NCBI GenBank assembly: GCA_035937135.1
Contig: DASYVL010000083.1
Coordinates: 1 to 37,963, forward strand
Origin: Terriglobales bacterium
GTDB lineage: Bacteria; Acidobacteriota; Terriglobia; Terriglobales; Acidobacteriaceae
DNA: 37,963 bases
Direction: 5' to 3'
Every line of letters begins with the position of its first letter. The first letter of the stretch is position 1. The position numbers and the translations under genes are program-made. Below are positions 1 to 7,738 of this stretch, in pieces. Below the pieces are notes generated by a model that ran no database searches, was not told the origin of the DNA, and saw nothing but the letters and a program-made list of their open reading frames with translations.

Positions 1-153
1 CGCGGCGCCCAGGTTCTCGATCAGGTGGGCGACGCGGTAGGTGATGACGCGCGTCTTCCCCGAACCCGCCCCCGCCAGGATGAGCAGCGGGCCTTCGACC
101 GATTCAACGGCCTCGCGCTGCTGCGGGTTCAGATCATTGAGGAATTGGGTCAT
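1..153 (-). CDS. uvrD: UvrD/PcrA-type superfamily 1 DNA helicase, N-terminus only
   Basis: This is the first 51 codons of an ATP-dependent 3'-5' DNA helicase that runs off the left edge. The translation starts [16 protein letters not shown], matching the Q-motif region of UvrD/PcrA, and continues to a Walker A motif AGAGSGKT at residues 27-34, followed by [12 protein letters not shown], typical of motif Ia. The family unwinds DNA in nucleotide excision and mismatch repair and clears stalled forks; UvrD and PcrA cannot be told apart from this fragment. The ATG is at 153, and the first codons overlap an octamer repeat array (134-181), so the start codon lies inside a repeat. Confidence 0.88.
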   Translation of the reverse strand, partial: MTQFLNDLNPQQREAVESVEGPLLILAGAGSGKTRVITYRVAHLIENLGAA

Positions 154-181
154 TGAGTCATCGGGTCATTGAATCACTGAA
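134..181. repeat. Degenerate octamer array, left arm
   Basis: Six units in register with period 8: TCATTGAG, GAATTGGG, TCATTGAG, TCATCGGG, TCATTGAA, TCACTGAA. The array overlaps the uvrD start codon at 151-153 and ends just before the stop of the four-helix-bundle gene at 183. Its reverse complement resembles the array at 557-592 on the other side of that gene, so the two form an imperfect inverted pair. Confidence 0.75.
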
Positions 182-182
182 A

Positions 183-536
183 CTAGCCGCGAGTTGTGCG
201 CTGCGATGCCGCGAAGATGGCCAGCAATTCCGTCGCTTCTTTGAGCAGACTCTCCATTTTCGCTGCCCGAACAATGCCGCTTTCGACCAGCATCTCAAGC
301 CAGAAGACGGTTTCATCGGCTTCTTCCACAACTACTCCAATCTTGGCGACGAATTCCGCCTTCGAACGCGCGCGGCAAACAGCGCGATAGTTGGCTGCGA
401 CAGATGTTCCAGACCGCAACGCCTGGCGTCCCATGATTTGCGCAACGGGCGAGCGCGGCAGTGCGCGAAAGAGCTTTACAATCCTGAGCGCAAACTCCTT
501 CGTGCGCTTCCTAAGCTGCTCTGGCTGGCTCTCCAT
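183..536 (-). CDS. Four-helix-bundle protein (TIGR02436 / 23S rRNA intervening-sequence family)
   Basis: A 117-residue, wholly helical protein. The segment around residues 30-85 (SGTSVAANYRAVCRARSK, then KIGVVVEEADETVFWLEML) is the signature of the TIGR02436 four-helix-bundle family, whose members are often encoded in intervening sequences of 23S rRNA genes or as scattered single genes, and which are related in fold to the Avd protein of diversity-generating retroelements. Molecular function is unknown; nucleic-acid binding has been proposed. A GGAG sits about 8 nt before the ATG at 536. The gene lies between uvrD and the DUF971 gene on the same strand and is bracketed by inverted octamer arrays, suggesting it arrived as a unit. 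Recognition of the family is firm; the cassette idea is inference. Confidence 0.85.
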   Translation of the reverse strand: MESQPEQLRKRTKEFALRIVKLFRALPRSPVAQIMGRQALRSGTSVAANYRAVCRARSKAEFVAKIGVVVEEADETVFWLEMLVESGIVRAAKMESLLKEATELLAIFAASQRTTRG

Positions 537-556
537 GAGTTTCTCCGCGATTCTAA

Positions 557-592
557 CAATGGCTCAATGACCCGAGGACTCAATGGCCCGAT
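557..592. repeat. Degenerate octamer array, right arm
   Basis: Period-8 units CAATGGCT, CAATGACC, CGAGGACT, CAATGGCC and a partial CGAT. The reverse complement lines up with the array at 134-181 (for example GGGTCATTGAG). It lies just upstream of the four-helix-bundle gene and contains the TGA stop of the DUF971 gene (580-582). Confidence 0.72.
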
Positions 593-957
593 TTCTTCCG
601 GCACTCCCCACAGGGGCAGATATCCCGCAGAAAGTCCCAGGAGTAGATGCCGTGCTCGTGGCCGTCGTTCCAGGTGAAGCGGATGGCGTACTTGCCCACC
701 GCCTCGGCCTTCACCGGCTTCGAGGGCTGGCGAAACATGGGCAGCCCGCCGGGCTTGGTCGGGGGCGGCTCGCCGGGCTGGCGGCCGTCCTTGCCGCGCT
801 CATCGTCGCACAGCGCGCAGGGGCAGGCGTCGCGCAGGAACCGGAAGCTGTAGCTGGAGCGGTGGCCGTCCTTCCACTCGATCTCTACGCCCGTACCCGT
901 GGTCAGGTTGACCACGACGGACTTGGGATCGGGCGCGGGCGGCGGAACGGGCGGCAT
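580..957 (-). CDS. DUF971 domain protein (GBBH-like N-terminal domain)
   Basis: A 125-residue protein of the DUF971 family (the N-terminal domain of gamma-butyrobetaine hydroxylase-like enzymes, also found alone or beside Mrp/ApbC iron-sulfur carriers). The pattern VEIEWKDGHRSSYSFRFLRD followed by CPCALC, then YAIRFTWNDGHEHGIYSW and LRDICPCGEC, shows two copies of a cysteine motif, likely a metal site. Its role is not established; iron-sulfur cluster handling is a common guess. I chose the ATG at 957 because the conserved part starts soon after; an ATG at 990 would add 11 residues, and neither has a clear Shine-Dalgarno. The stop codon lies inside the octamer array at 557-592. Confidence 0.85.
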   Translation of the reverse strand: MPPVPPPAPDPKSVVVNLTTGTGVEIEWKDGHRSSYSFRFLRDACPCALCDDERGKDGRQPGEPPPTKPGGLPMFRQPSKPVKAEAVGKYAIRFTWNDGHEHGIYSWDFLRDICPCGECRKKSGH

Positions 958-1020
958 GGATTCAGTATCGCACGGTGCGACAGGCAGCATTCAGCGGTCA
1001 GCCAGTCGGCACTCGGCCAT

Positions 1021-1049
1021 TTGCCTGCCCGCGTCAACTCCTGTAAAAT
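1021..1049 (+). promoter_or_regulatory. Candidate promoter of rpmB
   Basis: TTGCCT at 1021-1026, a 17-bp spacer, then TAAAAT at 1044-1049 fits a housekeeping sigma promoter (four of six and five of six matches). The rpmB start is 43 bp downstream of the -10, with a GGAG ribosome site at 1083-1086. Confidence 0.5.
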
Positions 1050-1091
1050 CTATGTCTTGTCCCACCAGTTCTGATTCCACCTGGAGCAGTC

Positions 1092-1280
1092 ATGGCGAGA
1101 GTTTGCGACATTTGCGGCAAGGGGCCGCAGTTCGGCAACAACATCAGTCACGCCCACAACAAGACCAAGCGGCGCTGGAACGTGAACCTGCGCCCGGTGC
1201 GCGCCCGCGTCATGGGCGCCAGCAAGCGGATGCGCGTCTGCACCGGCTGCCTGCGCAGCGGCAAAGTCGTAAAAGCCTAG
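1092..1280 (+). CDS. rpmB: 50S ribosomal protein L28
   Basis: A 62-residue protein with the standard L28 opening [16 protein letters not shown] and the core [15 protein letters not shown], so identification is secure. It binds 23S rRNA near the E site of the large subunit. Cysteines at 5, 8, 50 and 53 make a zinc-binding (C+) form rather than the zinc-free paralogue. GGAG at 1083-1086 lies 5 nt before the ATG. It stands alone on the plus strand and converges on ridA; the two stop codons overlap by four bases (1277-1280), leaving no room for a terminator between them. Confidence 0.97.
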   Translation: MARVCDICGKGPQFGNNISHAHNKTKRRWNVNLRPVRARVMGASKRMRVCTGCLRSGKVVKA

Positions 1281-1654
1281 ACTTCCGCGATCACATCAAT
1301 CTCCACCAGCGCGTCCTTGGGCAGGCCGGCGACTGCGACCGTGGCCCGCGCCGGCGGCTCGGTCTTGAAATACTTCGCGTACACCTCGTTCATGGCGGCG
1401 AAGTCCGCCATGGTGCGCAGGTAGACCGTGGTCTTCACCACCCGCTCCAGATCGCTGCCGGCGGCTTCCACGACGGCCCGCAGGTTCTGGAGCACGCGTT
1501 CGGTCTGCGCCGCCACGTCGCTTCCCACCATGGCGCCGGTCTTCGGATCCAAAGCCACCTGCCCGGAGACGAAGACGAATCCTCCCGCCTTGATTCCCTG
1601 CGAATAGGGGCCGATGGCTTTCGGTGCTTCGTTCGAATCGACCGGATAGCGCAT
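1277..1654 (-). CDS. ridA: RidA family reactive-intermediate (enamine/imine) deaminase
   Basis: A 125-residue RidA/YjgF/UK114 protein. RidA trimers hydrolyse the 2-aminoacrylate and other enamines released by PLP enzymes such as threonine dehydratase, protecting PLP enzymes in the cytosol. The key positions are present: Tyr17 in GPYSQG, SGQ at 30-32, Arg103 in [12 protein letters not shown], which anchors the substrate carboxylate, and Glu118 in VEID. An ideal AGGAGG (CCTCCT on the plus strand, 1661-1666) lies 6 nt before the ATG. The gap to the rel stop is only 14 bp on the same strand, so the two are probably cotranscribed, as is common for rel/spoT and ridA. Confidence 0.96.
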   Translation of the reverse strand: MRYPVDSNEAPKAIGPYSQGIKAGGFVFVSGQVALDPKTGAMVGSDVAAQTERVLQNLRAVVEAAGSDLERVVKTTVYLRTMADFAAMNEVYAKYFKTEPPARATVAVAGLPKDALVEIDVIAEV

Positions 1655-1668
1655 GAAGTTCCTCCTGA

Positions 1669-3873
1669 CTAGAGTTTGAGCACTCGCTGCACGTCGCGCA
1701 CACCGGGGACCTTGCGCAGCCCGGCGACGATGCGGTCCAGGTGCTTGACGTCCTCGACGTCGATGACCACGCCAATGCTGGCGTGGCGATCTTCGCTATC
1801 GGCCTCGATGTTGCGGATGTTGGTGCTGTCGTCGCTGATGATGCTGGTGACCTGCTTCAGCATGCCGGCGCGGTTGTCGCAGTAGAGCGTGAGCTTCACC
1901 GGATAGGTGCCGGAGCGCTTGTCCTTGGCCCACTCCACCACGATGCGCCGGTCCGCTTCGTACATGAGGTTATTGACGTTGGGACAGGTCTTGGAGTGGA
2001 CGGCCACGCCCTTGCCGCGGGTGACGTAGCCGATGATGTTCTCGCCGCGGATGGGATTGCAGCAGCGGGCGCGATAGACCATGAGGTCGTCGTGCCCGCG
2101 GACCTTGATGGCGCCGGAATCCGCGCTCCAGCCGAACACCCGGCGCATGGCGCTGGTGATCTTCCCCGGCTGCTCCTCCGCGGCCGCTTCCTTCTCCGAG
2201 GCCGGCGCCAGGTGCCCCAGCACCTGCCGCGTCGAGAACTTGCCGTAGCCGATGCCCGCCATCAGATCATCGGGCCCTCCCAGGCCGTACTCCGAGGCCA
2301 CGCGCTGGAACTCGGCTTCCTCGATCTCCTTCAGCGCCACGCGATACTTGCGCGCTTCCTTCTCGATGAGCTTGCGCCCGATCTCGATGGCGCGCTCGCG
2401 CTCGTGGATATTGAGCCAGTGCTTGATCTTGTTGCGCGCGCGCGATGACTTGGCGAATCCCAGCCAGTCGCGGTTGGGCTTGTGGCCCGCCTGGGTCATG
2501 ATCTCCACGATGTCGCCGTTGTTGAGCGTGGTGCGCAGCGGCACCATGCGCCCATTCACCTTGGCCCCGGTGCAGGTGTGCCCCACCTCGGTGTGGATGG
2601 CGTAGGCGAAGTCCACCACGGTCGCGTCCCGCGGCAGGATGACGATCCTCCCTTTGGGCGTGAAGGTGTGTACCTCTTCCGGGTAGAGGTCGATCTTGAG
2701 CGTGGAGAGGAACTCGTTGGGATCGCTGACGTCCTGTTGCCACTCCACCACCTGCCGCACCCAGGCCAGCCGCTGCTCGTCCTTGGCGGTGACCGGAGCG
2801 CCGTCCTTGTACTTCCAGTGCGCCGCGATGCCTTCCTCGGCCAGCTTGTGCATCTCCTCGGTGCGGATCTGCACCTCGAAGGGCGTGCCGTTCTCCGCGA
2901 TGACCGTGGTGTGCAGCGACTGGTAGAGGTTGGGCCGCGGCATGGCGATGAAGTCCTTGATGCGCCCCGGCACCGGCTGCCACAGGTTGTGGATCGCGCC
3001 CAGCACGCCGTAGCAGTCCTTCACCGACTTGGTCACGATGCGGATGGCCAGCAGGTCGTACACCTGGTCCACGGTGATGCGCTGGCGCTGCAGCTTCTGG
3101 TAGATGCTGTAGTAGCGCTTGATGCGGCTCTCCACCTTGGCCGTGATGCCGTTCTCCTTGAGCTTCTCGCGGATGACGGCCTCGATCTGCTCCAGGAAGT
3201 GCTCGCCGGTCTTGCGACGGGCTTCGACGGCGTCCTTGACCTGGCGGTAGCCGATGGGATCGACGTGGCTGAAGGCCAAGTCCTCGAGCTCGCCGCGGAC
3301 TTTGCCCATGCCCAGGCGGTGGGCGATGGGCGCGTAGATCTCCAGCGTCTCGCGGGCGATCTGCTCCTGGCGCGCGGGTTTCAGGTGGGCCAGGGTGCGC
3401 ATGTTGTGCAGGCGGTCGGCCAGCTTGATGAGCACCACACGGATGTCGTCCACCATGGCCAGCATCATCTTGCGGACGTTCTCCGCCTGGCGCTCCTCGC
3501 GGGTGGCAAAGTCGATCTTGGAGATCTTGGTGACGCCCTCGACGATCTGCGCCACCGGCTCGCCGAACTCCCGCCGGATGTCGTCCACGGTGACCACGGT
3601 GTCTTCCACCAGGTCGTGGAGCAGGCCGGCGGCGATGGCGGTGGCGTCCAGCTTCATTTCCGCCAGCACCATGGCTACCTGCAAGGGATGCACCAGGTAG
3701 GGCTCGCCGGAGGCGCGCGACTGCCCGCGGTGATGCTCCAGCGAGTAGTCGTAGGCCTTGCGGATGATCTCCAGATCGTCGCTCGGCCGATTGGCGCGGA
3801 CCTTCTTCAGCAGGTCGCGGTACTTGGTGACCGTGAGGACGTTGGTGGCGATCTGATGGCGCAGGGTAGCCAC
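1669..3873 (-). CDS. rel: Bifunctional (p)ppGpp synthetase/hydrolase, RelA/SpoT family
   Basis: A long RSH protein (734 residues from the GTG at 3873) that makes and degrades the stringent-response alarmone (p)ppGpp. Domains in order: HD hydrolase (VHPLQVAMVL, then LLHDLVEDT with His86-Asp87), synthetase (GRIKDFIAMPRPNLYQSLHT and EVQIRTEEMHKLAEEG), TGS (VHTFTPKGRIVILPRDAT), helical and zinc-finger region (YRARCCNPIRGENIIGY) and a C-terminal ACT domain (YPVKLTLYCDNRAGML). Both active sites look intact. An in-frame ATG at 3933 would add 20 residues, but TATAAT at 3889-3884 lies inside that extension, so I prefer the GTG. It is divergent from the zinc-ribbon gene and runs into ridA. Confidence 0.96.
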   Translation of the reverse strand: MATLRHQIATNVLTVTKYRDLLKKVRANRPSDDLEIIRKAYDYSLEHHRGQSRASGEPYLVHPLQVAMVLAEMKLDATAIAAGLLHDLVEDTVVTVDDIRREFGEPVAQIVEGVTKISKIDFATREERQAENVRKMMLAMVDDIRVVLIKLADRLHNMRTLAHLKPARQEQIARETLEIYAPIAHRLGMGKVRGELEDLAFSHVDPIGYRQVKDAVEARRKTGEHFLEQIEAVIREKLKENGITAKVESRIKRYYSIYQKLQRQRITVDQVYDLLAIRIVTKSVKDCYGVLGAIHNLWQPVPGRIKDFIAMPRPNLYQSLHTTVIAENGTPFEVQIRTEEMHKLAEEGIAAHWKYKDGAPVTAKDEQRLAWVRQVVEWQQDVSDPNEFLSTLKIDLYPEEVHTFTPKGRIVILPRDATVVDFAYAIHTEVGHTCTGAKVNGRMVPLRTTLNNGDIVEIMTQAGHKPNRDWLGFAKSSRARNKIKHWLNIHERERAIEIGRKLIEKEARKYRVALKEIEEAEFQRVASEYGLGGPDDLMAGIGYGKFSTRQVLGHLAPASEKEAAAEEQPGKITSAMRRVFGWSADSGAIKVRGHDDLMVYRARCCNPIRGENIIGYVTRGKGVAVHSKTCPNVNNLMYEADRRIVVEWAKDKRSGTYPVKLTLYCDNRAGMLKQVTSIISDDSTNIRNIEADSEDRHASIGVVIDVEDVKHLDRIVAGLRKVPGVRDVQRVLKL

Positions 3874-3883
3874 GGTTAGCCTG

Positions 3884-3913
3884 ATTATAGCTGTGCGCTC
3901 ACGCCCCTTGTCC
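3884..3913 (-). promoter_or_regulatory. Candidate rel promoter with consensus TATAAT close to the start
   Basis: On the minus strand a perfect TATAAT (3889-3884) ends 10 nt before the rel GTG. A GGGACA-like -35 lies 19 bp upstream, a long spacer. The transcript would have almost no leader. It overlaps the divergent promoter at 3908-3936. Confidence 0.45.
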
Positions 3914-3936
3914 CCGGCTCCGGGAACAGGCATAAT
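3908..3936 (+). promoter_or_regulatory. Candidate promoter of the zinc-ribbon gene
   Basis: TTGTCC at 3908-3913, a 17-bp spacer, then CATAAT at 3931-3936. The gene starts at 3963 with GGGAGAG (3952-3958) as ribosome site. The promoter is back to back with that of rel. Confidence 0.5.
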
Positions 3937-3962
3937 GCGCCGCGCAAAGACGGGAGAGACCC

Positions 3963-4589
3963 ATGTACTGCATCGCCTGCGGCGCCCAGAACTCCGACCA
4001 GGACAAGTTCTGCAACCGGTGCGGCAAGCCGCTGGTCACCGCCGCGGGCGCCGGCGCCCAGATCGCCGCCGTAGCGTCCGCTGCTCCCGTCGCGCCAAGC
4101 ACCGCCTATCGCCAGGGGAACAGGCTGGTCGTCCCCAAAGGCGCGCCGCTGCCGCCGTACTGCGTGAAGTGCGGGCAGCCGGTGACGGGCGAGCCGCTCA
4201 AGAAGATCTTCTTCTGGCATAACCCCTGGCTTTTCCTGATTGCTCTCTTGAGTCCGATCATCTACATCATCGTGGCGATGATCGTGCGCAAGCGCGCCGA
4301 TGTGGCGATTCCCATGTGCGACGAACACCGCCAGCGCCGCAAGAACCTGATCATCGCCGCCTGGGTCCTCGGCTTGGGCTGTATCCCCGGCGGGATCCTG
4401 GTGGGCTCGCTGATCCACGACTCCGACGCCGGCGCCGGCCTGGGCTTCCTGGTGGGCCTGCTGATGCTGATCGGATCCATCGTTACCTCGACCCTGGCCC
4501 GCCCCATGAGGCCGAGGGAGATCGCCGAGTTTTCCGCGACCTTCTCCGGCGTCGGCGAGCAGTTCCTAACCCACCTGCCGTCGCGGTAA
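3963..4589 (+). CDS. Zinc-ribbon membrane protein of unknown function
   Basis: A 208-residue protein opening with a zinc ribbon MYCIACGAQN...FCNRCGKPL (Cys3, Cys6, Cys17, Cys20), an Ala/Val-rich linker, a second CxxC (Cys67, Cys70 in PYCVKCGQPV) and then three probable membrane segments: about 85-107, 128-152 and 160-180. The soluble zinc end likely faces the cytosol. Such ribbon-plus-membrane proteins are common in Acidobacteriota and have no assigned role. GGGAGAG lies 4 nt before the ATG. Confidence 0.85.
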   Translation: MYCIACGAQNSDQDKFCNRCGKPLVTAAGAGAQIAAVASAAPVAPSTAYRQGNRLVVPKGAPLPPYCVKCGQPVTGEPLKKIFFWHNPWLFLIALLSPIIYIIVAMIVRKRADVAIPMCDEHRQRRKNLIIAAWVLGLGCIPGGILVGSLIHDSDAGAGLGFLVGLLMLIGSIVTSTLARPMRPREIAEFSATFSGVGEQFLTHLPSR

Positions 4590-4594
4590 GGATG

Positions 4595-4640
4595 GTGTGG
4601 AACAGGCGCGGACTGTGTGGCACAGGCGTCCTCGCCTGTG
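4595..4640. repeat. Intergenic GC hairpin repeat (copy 1)
   Basis: A hairpin of CACAGGCG, loop TCCT, CGCCTGTG at 4621-4640, preceded by a partial copy (TGTGGAACAGGCG, 4595-4607). A related element occurs at 12917-12942, where the core AGGCGTCCTCGCC is conserved. It fills the spacer between the zinc-ribbon gene and the promoter of the next gene. Confidence 0.6.
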
Positions 4641-4664
4641 CAGCGTCCCGAAGGGATGCTCCCG

Positions 4665-4693
4665 TTGACACTCCGCCCGCACTCCATAAGAAT
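4665..4693 (+). promoter_or_regulatory. Candidate promoter of the TIGR01777 gene
   Basis: A perfect TTGACA at 4665-4670, 17-bp spacer, then AAGAAT at 4688-4693. Only 8 nt separate the -10 from the ATG at 4702 and no Shine-Dalgarno is visible, so the mRNA may be leaderless. Confidence 0.5.
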
Positions 4694-4701
4694 GACCAGC
4701 G

Positions 4702-5598
4702 ATGAACATCCTGGTCAGCGGCGCCACGGGGCTGGTGGGCTCCGCGCTCATCCCCGCGCTTGAATCCGCGGGACATACCGTTCGCCGCCTGGTGCGCCAG
4801 CGCCCCGAAGCCGGCTCGCCGGACGTCTACTGGGACCCGATGGGTTCGTTCGATCCGGTGGGCGGCATCGAAGGCTTCGACGCCGTGGTGCACCTGGCGG
4901 GGGAGAGCGTGGCCGCGCGCTGGACCCGCAACAAGAAGGCGCGCATCCTCAACAGCCGCAAGCAGGGCACCATGACGCTGGCTTCGGCCGCAGCCCGCAG
5001 CAAGAAGCCGCCCAAGGTGATGGTCTCCGCCTCCGCCGTCGGCTACTACGGCAATCGCGGCGACGAAGTGCTGACCGAGGAGAGCGCCGCCGGCTCCGAC
5101 TTCCTTGCCGACGTGGCGCGCCAGTGGGAGACGGCCACCGCACCTGCTGCCAAGGCCGGCATCCGCACCGTGATGCTGCGCATCGGATTCATCCTCAGCC
5201 CGCGCGGCGGCGGACTGGCCCGCATGCTCCCGCCGTTCCGCATGGGCCTGGGCGGAAAGCTAGGTAGCGGCCGCCAGTGGATGAGCTGGGTCTCGATTCA
5301 CGACGTGGTCGGCGCCATCCAGCACGCCCTCGCGACCGAGGCGCTCCAGGGGCCGGTGAACACCGTGGCGCCCCATCCCGTCACCAACGCGGAGTTCACG
5401 CGCACGCTGGGGCGCGTCCTCTCCCGCCCCACCATCTTCCCCATGCCCGGCTTCGCTGCTCGCCTGGCCTTCGGCGAGATGGGGGACGCGCTGCTGCTCG
5501 CCAGCCAGCGCGTGCAGCCGGTGAAGCTTCAGTCTTCAGGATTCCAGTTCCGCCATCCGGAGCTGGAAGGCGCGCTGCGGGAGCTGCTTAAACCCTAA
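4702..5598 (+). CDS. TIGR01777 family NAD(P)-binding epimerase-like protein (YfcH/SDR39U1)
   Basis: A 298-residue extended short-chain dehydrogenase of the YfcH type. The nucleotide-binding GATGLVG is at residues 7-13 in MNILVSGATGLVG; FDAVVHLAGESVAARW is the family's second signature; SASAVGYYGNRGDEVLTE carries the YxxxN-like active-site region; WMSWVSIHDVV and GPVNTVAPHPVTNAEF are equally typical, and the C-terminal 50 residues match the DUF1731 tail. Length is normal. Substrate is unknown for the family; some members are linked to cell division. It is likely transcribed alone from the TTGACA promoter and followed by an intergenic repeat. Confidence 0.93.
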   Translation: MNILVSGATGLVGSALIPALESAGHTVRRLVRQRPEAGSPDVYWDPMGSFDPVGGIEGFDAVVHLAGESVAARWTRNKKARILNSRKQGTMTLASAAARSKKPPKVMVSASAVGYYGNRGDEVLTEESAAGSDFLADVARQWETATAPAAKAGIRTVMLRIGFILSPRGGGLARMLPPFRMGLGGKLGSGRQWMSWVSIHDVVGAIQHALATEALQGPVNTVAPHPVTNAEFTRTLGRVLSRPTIFPMPGFAARLAFGEMGDALLLASQRVQPVKLQSSGFQFRHPELEGALRELLKP

Positions 5599-5605
5599 CG
5601 ATTGC

Positions 5606-5668
5606 CATCCTGAGCGAGCGCCGAGCCCGCGCTGCGGGCGATGGCACGAGTCGAAGGACCCCTACTCC
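5606..5668 (+). repeat. CATCCTGAG...GAAGGACC dispersed repeat
   Basis: It starts CATCCTGAGCGAGCG, has an inner inverted repeat GCCCGC-gct-GCGGGC, and ends GTCGAAGGACCCCTACTCC. It sits between convergent genes. Nearly the same sequence recurs at 16591-16660. Confidence 0.8.
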
Positions 5669-5694
5669 ATCACAACCATGAAGGTTGAGCGAGG

Positions 5695-6057
5695 TCACTT
5701 CTGGAAGAACATCTTCACCGCGACACCCGCCAGCACCACCGCAAAGACTCTCCGCAGCACGAGGTTCGACAACTGCTGCGCCCAGGCGCCGCCGAAATAC
5801 GCGCCCACGAGCACACCGGCGGCCATCAGCAGGCCGACTTTGAAGTTGACGTTCCCTGCCTTGTAGTACTCCATGATGGCGAAGATGCCGGTCGGCCCCA
5901 GCAGCATGACCAGCGACGTCCCCTGCGCCATCTTCTGGTCCATGTGGAAGGCGTACACCAGAAGCGGGATGGCAATCACCCCGCCCCCCACCCCGATCAG
6001 CCCGGCAAAAATCCCTACTCCCACCCCCAGCACCAGCGCCAGAATCAGCATCAGCAT
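5695..6057 (-). CDS. Half-length TauE/SafE (DUF81) membrane protein
   Basis: A 120-residue membrane protein with about four transmembrane segments. The first, with GIFAGLIGVGGGVIAIPLLV, carries the glycine-rich signature of TauE/SafE transporters, which are usually about 250 residues with two such repeats. Only one half is here, so it would have to work as a dimer. The family exports sulfite, sulfoacetate or similar small organic anions; the substrate here is unknown. I start at the ATG at 6057, directly before the hydrophobic segment and after GAGG; the longer reading from 6108 takes its extra residues from a dispersed repeat. Confidence 0.83.
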   Translation of the reverse strand: MLMLILALVLGVGVGIFAGLIGVGGGVIAIPLLVYAFHMDQKMAQGTSLVMLLGPTGIFAIMEYYKAGNVNFKVGLLMAAGVLVGAYFGGAWAQQLSNLVLRRVFAVVLAGVAVKMFFQK

Positions 6058-6082
6058 GGTCTTCGCCTCGTCCTCTTTTTTA

Positions 6083-6120
6083 CATCCCGAGCCCGCCGCT
6101 GCGGGCAAGGGAGCCCTACC
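6083..6120 (+). repeat. Dispersed repeat, degenerate copy
   Basis: CATCCCGAG, then GCCCGC-cgct-GCGGGC, then AAGGGAGCCCTACC. A shortened version of the CATCCTGAG...GAAGGACC family, in the spacer between gltX and the TauE/SafE gene. Confidence 0.55.
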
Positions 6121-6141
6121 CCCAGAACAACATCAAGAAGC

Positions 6142-7695
6142 CTACTTTGTAGAAAACACGGCCAAAAACTCCTCCGCCCGCTCGCGCACGTTCTTCACGT
6201 GCTTCTGCAGCTTCAGCCCGCTGCCCTCTTCCAGGATGGGAATGAGCTTGTCGAACTCCGGCCCGGAGTGCGACCCGGTGATCACCAGCCGGATGGGATG
6301 GTATAGCTCCTTCCCCTTGGCGCCCGTCTCTGCCTTCACCTCGTTGACGATGGATTTGAATCCCTCCACCGTCATCGCCTGCCCGGCCGGCACCCGGCGG
6401 CAGAAGGCCTCGATGACCGCGCGGGTCTTCTCCCAAGCCAGCACATCGGCGTTATCGGGCGAGGCCAGCGCCGCCTTGGCGTCGCAGGCAAAGATGGAAG
6501 CCGCGCGCTCCGGCAACTGCTCCAAGCGGTCTACCGAGGGCGCCAGCAGCTCCACCACCTTCTCGAACCACGCCCGCGCGCTCGCCTCCGGCTGCTCCGT
6601 CATCCAGCCCGCTTTGATGAAAAACGGCAGGCTCAGCTCCGCCACCCGCTTCGCCCCAGACTGCTTTACAAACTGCCGGTTCAGCCAGTAGAGCTTCTCG
6701 AAGTCGAAGATGGCCGGAGAAGCGGTGACGCGCTCGAGCGAGAACTCCTTGAGCAGTTCGTCTTTGGTGAAGATCTCGCGGTCGCCGCCGCTGGGCGCCC
6801 AGCCCAGGAGGCCCAGGTAGTTCATCAGCGCCTCTGGCAGCACGCCCATCTCGCGGAAGTTCTCGAGGGAGGTGGCGCCGTGGCGCTTGGAGAGCCGTTC
6901 CCGGTCGCTCCCGAGGATGGTCGAAAGGTGCGCGAACTCGGGCGGCAGCCATCCCAGCGCCTCGTAGAGCGCCACCTGCTTGGGGGTGTTGGAGAGGTGG
7001 TCGTCGCCGCGGATGACGTGAGTGATCTTCATCAGTGCATCGTCGATCACCACCACGTAGTTATAAACCGGCAGGCCGCTGGAGCGCAGGATGATGGGAT
7101 CGCTCACCACCTCGTGGGCGAACTCCACATCTCCATGCACCAGGTCGTGGAAGCGGATGGGATGTTCGGGGATTTGCAGGCGGATGGCCGCGGCCTCTCC
7201 CGCAGCCCGACGACTCGCCGACTCCTTGGGATCAAGCGCCCGGCACTTGCCGGAATAGCGCGGCGAGCGGTGCTCGGCCAGCGCCCGCTTGCGCTCCTGC
7301 CCCAGCTCCTCGGCGGTGCAGAAACAGAGGTAGGCCTTGCCCTCGGCCACCAGACGCTCGGCGTGCTCGCGGTACACCGCCATCCGCTCCGACTGGCGGT
7401 AGGGACCGAGCGGCCCGCCCACGTCCGGGCCTTCGTCCCAGTCGAGCCCCAGCCACTTCAGGTCTTGGAAGATCTGCGCCTCTGAGCCGGGTTCGTGGCG
7501 CTCCAGGTCGGTGTCTTCGATGCGGAGAATGAACGTGCCGCCCTGCTGCCGCGCGAACAACCAGTTGAAGAGCGCAGTGCGCGCGTTGCCGACGTGCAGA
7601 TGCCCGGTCGGCGAAGGCGCGAAGCGGACGCGCACCTTCCCGGGTTGATTTGTGATTTGCAATTTGTGATTTGTAATCTGCGTAACCAGCAGCAA
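6142..7695 (-). CDS. gltX: Glutamyl-tRNA synthetase
   Basis: A class I aminoacyl-tRNA synthetase that charges tRNA(Glu). [20 protein letters not shown] contains the HIGH-equivalent motif, and [11 protein letters not shown] is the KMSKS equivalent; the anticodon-binding region follows (KKSMTVEGF-like [11 protein letters not shown] and [13 protein letters not shown]). The start is uncertain. From the TTG at 7695 the protein has 517 residues, but its first 20 (including NHKLQITN) are translated from a heptamer repeat. A GTG at 7635 would begin exactly at VRVRF, but its ribosome site GGGAAG abuts the start. The only nearby ATG, at 7711, is out of frame. Discriminating versus non-discriminating specificity cannot be told here. 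Confidence 0.94.
   Translation of the reverse strand: MLLVTQITNHKLQITNQPGKVRVRFAPSPTGHLHVGNARTALFNWLFARQQGGTFILRIEDTDLERHEPGSEAQIFQDLKWLGLDWDEGPDVGGPLGPYRQSERMAVYREHAERLVAEGKAYLCFCTAEELGQERKRALAEHRSPRYSGKCRALDPKESASRRAAGEAAAIRLQIPEHPIRFHDLVHGDVEFAHEVVSDPIILRSSGLPVYNYVVVIDDALMKITHVIRGDDHLSNTPKQVALYEALGWLPPEFAHLSTILGSDRERLSKRHGATSLENFREMGVLPEALMNYLGLLGWAPSGGDREIFTKDELLKEFSLERVTASPAIFDFEKLYWLNRQFVKQSGAKRVAELSLPFFIKAGWMTEQPEASARAWFEKVVELLAPSVDRLEQLPERAASIFACDAKAALASPDNADVLAWEKTRAVIEAFCRRVPAGQAMTVEGFKSIVNEVKAETGAKGKELYHPIRLVITGSHSGPEFDKLIPILEEGSGLKLQKHVKNVRERAEEFLAVFSTK
7646..7680. repeat. Heptamer array overlapping the gltX N-terminus
   Basis: Five perfect-register heptamers: TGATTTG, TGATTTG, CAATTTG, TGATTTG, TAATCTG. 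It lies in the 5' part of the gltX reading frame and is paired with an array of opposite sense at 7711-7738. Confidence 0.78.
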
Positions 7696-7710
7696 CCGGA
7701 CTTGTTCCCA

Positions 7711-7738
7711 TTACAAATTACAAATTGCAGATTCTCAA
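7711..7738. repeat. Heptamer array overlapping the pgi stop codon
   Basis: Heptamers TTACAAA, TTACAAA, TTGCAGA, TTCTCAA. In opposite sense they resemble the array at 7646-7680, with a 30-bp loop between. The TGA stop of pgi (7735-7737) lies in the last unit. Confidence 0.7.

Noticed and set aside
899-1672. 257-codon plus-strand ORF over rpmB and ridA
   Set aside because: It overlaps two certain genes in the wrong frame or strand.
2482-3879. 465-codon plus-strand ORF across rel
   Set aside because: Antisense shadow of the RelA/SpoT coding region, with His/Asp/Val-rich composition and no family features.
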